64,000 nucleotides of DNA from Eurosta solidaginis. Taxonomy: Eukaryota; Arthropoda; Insecta; Diptera; Tephritidae. The stretch covers positions 252,588,978 to 252,652,977 of the forward strand of contig NC_090320.1 in the NCBI RefSeq assembly GCF_040869045.1, read 5' to 3'. The number at the start of each line of letters is the position of its first letter. Position 1 is the stretch's first letter. Shown here piece after piece: positions 56,066 through 64,000 of this stretch. Position numbers and translations under genes: made by a program. The notes under the pieces are model-generated. The model had not been told where the DNA came from. It saw only the letters and a program-made list of their open reading frames with translations, and ran no database searches.

Positions 56066-57660
56066 GGTCAAATTTATTAAACTGACGCATTAAATTTAGG
56101 TATTGCTCCTTACCACTGGTGAAATGATTTCAAAAATTTATTCTTTTTATTTGTCAACCGCTCGGGTTCTTTAGTGTAATAGACAAGTTTATGTGCACGT
56201 GCCGGCGAAAGTTGGAGACTATTGTGCAGCACTATTAGGATGCTATTTTAAAAGACGACAAAACACTTCGAGATATTTTTAGCAAGAAAAGGCGAGTTCA
56301 AATATATTTCCGATATAACTGAATTCAATGTTTCGAAATTTGCGTTTTGATAGTCAAAAGATCGACTATCACCATTAGAAATAGATACGGAATCAACAAA
56401 TCCGACGTACTAATGGGAAGATTACATGAATCTCAATAAAAAATCAAAATTTCGTTAACAAAAAAAGAAGCTTGTGCCAAACAAACTATCCAAGAACGTG
56501 ATTTCATGATAAGAGTTTACATTTGTAGGTGTTTAGATGCCGTTAGGTACAACCGTCTTTCTATTTAAGTTATAGTACCCTAGTGTATAAAAGGTGCTGA
56601 GTGGTGGGTGGACCTATCCAACAAAACCTTACTTGCTCTCCTCTTAACTATGCCAGTGTTTACTCGTTTACAGGAAATTGTATTTAATAAAGGTTGAATT
56701 AATCTTTTCATTACACGTGCGTTCACATTTACACTTTAAATCTATGCGTCAACGACAAATGATTGTTTAAAATTTTATGCAAATAACAATTTCCTTTCTA
56801 GAAAAGGAAAGAACTCCCTCAAGTAACAGACGTACTTAGCAGACATCCACACAAATGCATTTAGTCGCATGTGTTTTCAAATTAGGTACAAAAATTTGTT
56901 TCAAAAGCCACGTGTATCTAATGCCAAAGTAAGTGTTTGCTTATTTGCACGTCTGCTTCAATAATATACAGGAAAAACAAACTTAAAATTGCTTTAAAAA
57001 CAATAAGGAAAAGAAGAATAATATGTGTAGTAGATGTTGCAAACAGCGAAAGTAAGAAAGAATGCATAACAAAAGATCTCAACTCAGTCCCAATGGCAGC
57101 AAACCACGCATTGAGACGCCGCGTCAACAACGGAAGTCAAGTGGCGGAAGTGGTTAAGGTAACAGGTGAAAATGTTAGCGTCAACCTAAATCCGTCGACG
57201 CGTCGCTAACATTCAGCCACTTAAACTATTTGAGACTAAGCAAAGCAAGCGATTATTTGAATTGAAATTGGCTTCTCTACTTTCGGTGGATGAGGGCGAG
57301 AAGAAATGTGAAACGAAACGTCACAAACGCAAGCAAATAGAATAAAATCAATGCAAATATCACGAAAGAATATAAGTATGAAAGGCGAACTTAATATAAC
57401 ACTACACATATACACATACACTATACAAACGAAATTCATGTGCTGTTATGAAGTCAGACTAAGAAAGAAAAGAACTGCGCGTTGCTTTGTGCGTTTAAAT
57501 CTTGCATTGCTTTTGCGGCAAAAAATTCATTAAACATTTTTTTCTTTTTTTTTTTTGCAGATGTTCAACCACATGTCATAAATGTAACTTTTTTATACTC
57601 GTTGCATTATTAATGCAATTAGCTAAAGGCCCAAAAAAAGTTTCCATTGGAGTATATTTT
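56066..57660. other. Unrecognised, with one hairpin
   Basis: AT-rich DNA. At 57171-57213 the stem AATGTTAGCG / CGCTAACATT encloses a 23-base loop. No gene features. The frames at 56937-57209 and 57236-57439 have no motifs. Confidence 0.4.
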
Positions 57661-59395
57661 TTTATACTCAGTTGAGCAGAGCTCACAGAGTATATTAAGT
57701 TTGATTGGATAACGGTTGGTTGTACATATATAAAGGAATCGAGATAGATATAGACTTCCATATATCAAAATAATCAGGATCGAAAAAAAATTTGATTGAG
57801 CCATGTCCGTCCGTCCGTCCGTTAACACGATAACTTGAGTAAATTTTGAGGTATCTTGATGAAATTTGGCATGTAGGTTCCTGAGCACTCATCTCAGATC
57901 GCTATTTAAAATAAACGATATCGGACTATAACCACGCCCACTTTTTCGATATCGAAAATTTCGAAAAAACGAAAAAGTGCGATAATTCATTACCAAAGAC
58001 AGATAAAGCGACGAAACTTGGTAGATGCGTTGAATTTATGACGCAGAATAGAAAATTAGCAAAATTTTGGACAAAGGGCGTGGCACCGCCCACTTTTAAA
58101 AGAAGGTAATTTTAAAATTTTGCAAGCTTTAATTTGTCAGTCGTTGAAGGTATCATGATGAAATTTGGCAGGGACGTTACTCCTATTACTATATGTATGG
58201 ACCACGCCCACTTTTAAAAAAATTTTTTTTTTAAAGTAAAATTTTAACAAAAAATTTAATATCTTTACAGTATATAAGTAAATTATGTCAACATTCAACT
58301 CCAGTAATGATATGGTGCAACAAAATACAAAAATAAAAGAAAATTTCAAAATGGGCGTGGCTCCGCCCTTTTTCATTTAATTTGTCTAGGATACTTTTAT
58401 CGCCATAAGTCGAACAAAAATTAACCAATCCTTTTGAAATTTGGTAGGGGCATAGATTTTATGATGTTAACTGTTTTCTGTGAAAACGGGCGGAATCGGT
58501 AGATGCCACGCCCAGTTTTTATACACAGTCGTTTGTCTGTCCTTCCGCATGGCCGTTAACATGATAACTTGAGCAAAAATCGACATATCTTTAATGAACT
58601 TAGTTCACGTACTTACTTGAACTCACTTTATCTTGGTATGAAAAAAGAACGAAATCCGACAATGACCACGCCCACTTTTTCTATATCGAAAATTACGAAA
58701 AATGAAAAAAATGCCATAATTCTATACCCAATACGAAAAAAGGGATGAAACATGGTGAGGTAATTGGATTGGTTTATTGACGCGAAATATAACTTTAGAA
58801 AAAACTTTATAAAATGGTTGTGACACCTACCATATTAAGTAGAAGAAAACGAAAAAGTTTTGTTTGATGCCCATATCGTACAAACAAATTCTAGGGTCAC
58901 ACCTGGTCCACCTTTATGGCGATATCTCGAAACGGCGTCCACCTGTGGAAGTAAGCACCACTCCCTTTTAAAATACTCATTAACACCTTTCTTTTGATAC
59001 CCATATTGTACAACCAAATTCTAGGGTCACCCTTGGTCCACCTTTATGGCGAAATCTCGAAACGGCGTCCACCTATGGAACTAGAGATTACTTCCTTTTA
59101 AAATACTCATTAACACCTTTCATTTGATACCCATATCATACAAACAAATTCTAGAGTCAACCCTGATCCATCTTTATGGCGATATCCCAAAATGGCGTCC
59201 ACCTATAGAACTATGGCCCACTCCTTCATAAAATACTCTTTAATGCCTTTCATTTGATACACATGTCATACAAACACATTCCAGGGTTTCCCTCGGTTCA
59301 TTTTCCTACATGGATATTTTCCCTTATGTTGTCACCATAGCTCTCAACTGAGTATGTAATGTTCGGTTACACCCGAACTTAACCTTCCTTACTTG
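57661..59395 (+). mobile_element. Helentron-associated element, family A, full length
   Basis: Closest relative is 15401-16937. It starts TTTATACTCAGTTGAGCAG, with a (GTCC)n core at 57806-57822, several GGGCGTGG...CCGCCC blocks, about four units of the 131-bp repeat (58860-59270), then the perfect 13-mer subterminal inverted repeat CTCAACTGAGTAT, a hairpin GTTCGG-ttacac-CCGAAC (59361-59378) and the end CTTACTTG. Internal frames are not genes. Confidence 0.87.
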
Positions 59396-59650
59396 TTATA
59401 TATTAATTTGCGCCAATTTCTATTTAACTTTGTGGTTATTGGAGCTTTTTGTCCTTAAATCATCGGCCAAAAAGCTCCAATAACCATTTTTTTTGTTTTT
59501 TGTTTTACAATAGGAGACCATCATATATGATTTCTCATGGGCGTGCTAAATACATTAAAAAGACAGTAGTAAATATTCAGAAGGGCGGCTGTATTCAGAC
59601 AGATATGTATGTATCTGCCTACATATATACTTACTTTGAATTATATGAAT

Positions 59651-60312
59651 TAGAGTTTACGATTTCTTCTCGAACACAAGCGAGATTTTTGAGACCCGAG
59701 AAATCGAGAACTCGACTTCTCGCGAGATTCTCCTGTCTCGAAATACTCGTAAATCTCGCGAGCTTCTCGACGTTCTTACTTAATGGCTGTATTGAAAATA
59801 TTTATACACTTGTTTTTTTTTTACTTGTGACTTTTTTGTTGATTATATTGCTTCCAATGACATTTAACTCAAAATATATTTATTATACATATAATTTTGT
59901 TCGCGATATTTTATTTTTCAACGAGGCATCAAGAACACGGCTTCTCGCGAGATTCTCGAATCTCGAATTATTCGTAAGACTCGCGAGATTCCCGAATCTC
60001 AAATTTCTCGTAAAGCTCGCGAGATTCTCAACTTTCAATTCAGTCACTGCAATGGCAATATTCTATATATTTCGGGGTTTTTTAATTGTGGTTTTGCGGA
60101 CAGTTTGGCTTGAGCTGCAGAAGAAATCGTAAGCTCTATATAAAATAGCCAATGAATCGATTAAGTCAAGAAGCTCGCGAGCCTTACAAGTTATTCAAGA
60201 TTCGAGAATCTCGCGAGCCTTACGAGTAATTCGAAATTCGATAATCTCGCGAGAAGGCGATAATCTCGCGAGAAATCTCTTCGCGAACATGTTCGAGAAA
60301 TCGTAAGCTCTA
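59651..60312. mobile_element. 662-bp CTCGCGAG-rich TIR element with 8-bp target duplication
   Basis: The ends TAGAGTTTACGATTTCT and AGAAATCGTAAGCTCTA are inverted repeats, and the arms extend about 130-150 bp. ATATGAAT stands at 59643-59650 and 60313-60320. Roughly nine CTCGCGAG palindromes lie in the two arms and a middle block (59935-60030). The 227-codon plus frame crossing it (59449-60132) reflects repeats such as SRTRLLARFS and is not a credible gene. A hAT-like MITE is the simplest reading. Confidence 0.8.
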
Positions 60313-60320
60313 ATATGAAT

Positions 60321-60865
60321 CTAGATCAGCATTTTATGGTTTGTCGATATCGGTAATGTAGGACTGCTGCAGCAGTAACCAAATATGTATTTTAATTATG
60401 TGTGGTTCGGAAAACTAATTTTATTTCTTAAACAAAGCGAGCGCTTCCCAAACAATAAATAACATTAAACGGATTTTTCAGGTGTTATGAGATGTAAGTA
60501 GTGAAATTTCGTGAGCTCCTAAGCAGAACTAAAACTGGTGATCTTCAAAATTACTTATTATTCCAGTAAAGACTGTGTGAATCTGGTACCATAATATGAA
60601 ATTTTTTTAATAAAAACTATATGGTTCGTTTGCTGGAGGTATGCTCGGAAAGTCCACTTGCTTTTTCATTCGTCATCCCTTGGAAAAAAAGTTGCTTAAA
60701 AAAAATAAACTGCAAAGCCAGTAAAATTAAAAAAATTCCAATAACTGTTTTCTAACTGTTCGTTTGCCCAAAATATTTTCAAGTTGAACGTCCCGCAAAA
60801 TTAAGAAAAAACGTAAAACGCTTGTTTTCTCACTGTGGTTCGTTTGCCAAAGATAAGGACAGAGT
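60321..60865. other. No recognisable feature
   Basis: AT-rich spacer. Confidence 0.35.
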
Positions 60866-63695
60866 AGCCCAAGTTTCATTAGCTTCAGAATACCCCTAAA
60901 GAGGGTAGAGAAGGGAGGAACCTTTAGGAACCCTAGGTCAACGAACTGGACTAAATTTCAGAATCAAGTAGAAAAAAACTGGTGAAACCCAAAGAGGTTG
61001 CCAATGTGGAGGAACTGCAGAAGTCTAATGAATTACAAACATGGCGCTTATAACTGCGTATAACAAAGCTTGCCCTCTAAGAAGATTCAGAGGAAAAGCA
61101 AAGCCGCCATGGTGTAGCAATGAGTTGAGTATTCTAAGAAGACAGGTAATAAGAATGGTTAAGCTAGCAAAGACCGCGGAAAGCAAAGCGTGTCGGGACG
61201 AGTACAGGGATCTACTGAGGATCTACAAGCGTGAAATTCCCAGGGCGAAGAGAATATCATGGAGAAGTTTCTGTACGGATATAGAGTGCTCCAGCGAAAC
61301 AGCACGATTGAGAAAAGTCCAAGCAAGGGGAAACATAGTCTAGGGACTAGTAAAGAAAGAGAACGGGGAATGATCACGTAATAGTGGAGAATTCCTTGGG
61401 GTATTCTCGATATATATTTGCCATCGGGACTCACACTCAGCACTCACGCTTCGATCAAGGAGCGGATAGTGCCGGGCTTGGTGACCGATATCAAGATCGA
61501 ATAGGCAGTGAAGACGTTTTCTAAGTTTAAATCTCTGGGCCCAGTTGGTATATTTCCGGCCATGCTACAAGTTTCAAGTAGAGCGGTCGTGGAATGGCTT
61601 AAAATAATATTCGATGGATGCATAAGGCTGAATCATGTACCGCACCCTTGGAGAACTGCTCGTGTAGCTTTCCTACCAAAGGCGGGGAAGATCGGTCACG
61701 TACATTCCAAAGACTATAAACCCATTAGCTTAACATCATTTCTGCTCAAAACCTTTGAGAGGCTGGTAGATGTGTACATAAAGTCCAACGTGGATGAAAA
61801 GCTACTATCCACAACACAACATGCGTACACCAAAGGCATACACTACATTGCATAGGGTGGTAATAAGCAAAGAGAAAGCTCTCGAATAAAAGGAGCATGC
61901 TCTAGGATTCTTCTTAGACATTGCCGGGGCTTTCAATAATGTTTCTAAATGGGCGATTGTGGAGGTTCTTAATTACATTAAAGTACATCCAGCTTTAACG
62001 AGATAGATCAGCTGCATGTTAAATTACAGGAAAATTACATCACAATGGGGATTTTACGAGACCACGAAATTAGTCAACAGGAGCACGCCGCAAGCAGGGG
62101 TGCTATCGCCTCTGCTTTGGACGCTGGTCACCAACCACCCGTAAAATTTACGGCTTACGCAGATGACGCTGCAATTCTCATAAGTGGAAACTGCCCTCCA
62201 ACGATTAACTCTTTGATGGATGGGGCGCTCCGGGATATTCATACCTGGGCATCAAATGTCGGGTTGAAAGTGAACGCGGAGAAGACGGATATCGTCTTGT
62301 TTACAAAGAGGTACAAGGTCCCAAATTGGATCTGGCCTAAGTTAGGTGGGGTGGCCCTACAGGGGAAACCTTGCACAAAATATCTAGGAATCAGCCTAGA
62401 CAGTAAGCTGTGATGGAAACTCTACGTGGAGGAGACGGTAAAGAAGGCTTCAACGGCACTTTATGCATGTATGAGAATATTGGAATGTACGTGGGGCTTA
62501 TCGCCCCTCCTTCACATTGGGTTTTTATAGCGATTGTGAGCCCTATTCTATGCTATGGAGTTCTTATTTGGTGGAAAGAAACACAAAAAACAACCTACCT
62601 CAAAAAATTAGAGGGGGTATGCAGACTAACGATACTTAGCATTACGGGAGGTATAAAAGCAACCCCGACGGCTGCACTGTATGCCATTCTGCTATTTCCA
62701 CCTGTAGATATGGTAGCCAAGAACAAAGCATTAACGACCGCAACCAGGCTCCGTGCTTGGGGGCAGCTTGAGCGCCGACCATACGGCCATAGTAGTATGG
62801 CGTCATCAATCACAAGACGAACAGACTACCTGATACCCTAACTGCTCGAATGGCGAACGAGGCGATAAATGTGCCCTCAGATGGTTCCAAAGTAGTGGAA
62901 GGTGTATGGTCTGCGGTATACTGTGTTGATCCGGAAATAAACAGATCCTACAGGCTGCCGGATTACTGTAGCATTTTCCAAGCGGAAATAGTAGCCGTAA
63001 CCAAGCAGTAGAAACACTGGAAGAGAATAGCTTAAGCTGCAACCGTGTTAACTTTTATATTGACAGTCAAGTAGTAATTGAGGCAATAATCTAGTATAGC
63101 ACAACATCTACATCCGCGTTAGAGTATAAGCAGTCCCTGGAGGGAATAGGGACAGGGAGAAGCATACATCTATATTGGGTGTCAGGGCATATGGGAATAG
63201 ATGGGAATGAAAAAGTGGATGAAATAGCTAAAAAGGGAGCATCCCTTGAAGCTTGCTCCCGCAGACGTCCCAATTAGACTGGGCGAGATTAAGCGAAGGC
63301 ACATGATCGACCAAGCAGGAAAGGCGTGGGTTCAAGCGTGGGGCTGTAAAGTGTCGAAGATTATGTGTAGGTCTTACAACCTTAGGCTAACAAAATTGGT
63401 TCTATCATTAAAAAGAGAGGACTGTAGACTCATGACGGATATTCTTGCTGGACATAGCCTTCTGGCGTCACATGCATTTAAATTAGGCTTGGTCAGTGGT
63501 AGCAGATGTAGGAAGTGTTGGCTGGAGGAGGAAACGATCGAGCACGAGAAGGAGTTATTTTATAACGTATGTCCTGGTTTTTGATAGGGTTTTTCAATTT
63601 GGTCTTTAAAACAAACTTCTGGTAACACTACGGACTCATTAAGTCTATGTGAGATCCTCAAGGACCGGCCAGTTAAACCTAGCCTAACCTAGTCC
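60866..63695 (+). mobile_element. LOA-like non-LTR retrotransposon, 5'-truncated
   Basis: Contains the region after the endonuclease (TNWTKFQNQVEKN), the reverse transcriptase, an RNase H domain and a C-terminal Cys knuckle, then a short 3' region ending AAACCTAGCCTAACCTAGTC. Encoding its own RNase H points to the LOA/I group and not to R1, RTE or CR1. The endonuclease is missing. At least six frame breaks. Confidence 0.82.
60900..63584 (+). pseudogene. LOA-like polyprotein: RT, RNase H, Cys knuckle
   Basis: In order: RGKAKPPWCSNELSILRRQV (about 61100), FKSLGPVGIFPAMLQ (61530), AFLPKAGKIGHVHSKDYKPI (61670), FLDIAGAFNNVSKWAIVE (motif A, about 61910), a PQAGVLSPLLW motif B in another frame (62087-62120), KFTAYADDAAILISG (motif C, about 62145), then AIVSPILCYGVLIWW. 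The RNase H parts are DGSKVVEGVWSAVYC (62880), FQAEIVAV (62977), NFYIDSQVVIEAI (63050) and WVSGHMGIDGNEKVDEIAKK (63178). The end is KLVLSLKREDCRLMTDILAG and CRKCWLEEETIEHE. All four RNase H acidic positions are still visible, although frames change. Confidence 0.82.
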
Positions 63696-64000
63696 AAGTT
63701 TTTTCACTAGCCCACTCTCATATGGATAGCAAAAAAGCAGATAAATCATAGATAGAAAGGAACAAGTATTAAGATGATATGTACATCACTACTGGGAAAA
63801 TTAACGAAAAGGCAGAACGACAGCCGGACAATTCGATCAATTTTAAATAAACGAAGGAGAGAAATCTCATTCTGCTTCTGGAAACGCATTATTTAAGGAA
63901 CCGATGGGAAAATGTCGCCAAACTGCTGACATCCAAAAGGGAACTTTTTAAGTGCCATTTAGAAAAAGTTGTGCCAAGAGTGCAGTTAAAGTGGTGAACG
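63696..64000. other. No recognisable feature
   Basis: AT-rich end of the window. Confidence 0.35.

Noticed and set aside
59449..60132. 227-codon open frame on plus
   Set aside because: It overlaps the CTCGCGAG-rich TIR element; its repeated ARF/LL phrases come from the nucleotide repeats, and the rest is low-complexity AT-driven sequence.

Overview
This window is eukaryotic and reads as a repeat-dense stretch of an insect genome. The best match is a higher fly (Diptera, Brachycera), possibly a fruit fly of the tephritid kind. The grounds are AT-rich spacers, CR1/Jockey-, R1-, LOA- and RTE-like retrotransposon remnants, a tRNA-derived SINE family with a T-rich tail, and above all DINE-1/mini-me-like Helentron derivatives carrying (GTCC)n cores, which are known from flies. 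The species assignment is inference. I found no convincing intact host gene, rRNA or functional tRNA. Almost every longer reading frame belongs to a mobile element or is a chance frame.

Layout. 1-4345: a full-length but inactivated single-ORF CR1/Jockey-like element (2A-like motif, two PHD-type fingers, endonuclease, reverse transcriptase, C-terminal zinc knuckle). It sits inside an older copy of its own family, with an 11-bp target duplication. 5.2-13.6 kb: SINEs, a CGATA-rich block, a 356-bp TIR element, and three Helitron-like copies with about 131-bp internal repeats, plus one Helentron piece. 14.7-17.65 kb: a degenerate minisatellite invaded by a tRNA-like element and a Helentron derivative. 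19.8-22.3 kb: a long-TIR MITE, then a 1.6-kb element with long diverged terminal inverted repeats that carries a broken copy of a multi-copy arthropod gene family. 24.3-30.2 kb: a second CGATA block, an R1-type RT relic, a SINE, and a decayed lysine-rich coding-like stretch. 31.3-36.5 kb: a probable solo LTR, two Helentron derivatives head to head forming a large inverted repeat, palindromic AGGTCA-type sequence, an RTE scrap and a third CGATA block. 37.6-45.6 kb: retroelement relics, a Helentron derivative with a 160-bp higher-order satellite, and an RTE 3' end. 45.9-51.6 kb: several TIR elements, another Helentron copy split by a SINE, and a fourth CGATA block. 51.6-56.1 kb: an RTE copy split by a 3.77-kb hAT transposon (8-bp target duplication), itself split by a SINE-like insertion. 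57.7-64 kb: a Helentron derivative, a CTCGCGAG-rich TIR element with an 8-bp target duplication, and a LOA-like retrotransposon with an RNase H domain.

The elements can be ordered by nesting (SINE in Helentron, SINE-like in hAT in RTE, CR1 in CR1), so the window is a layered record of transposition. Coordinates of strongly decayed elements are approximate. Family names rest on motifs read by eye and on memory of family structure, not on a search.
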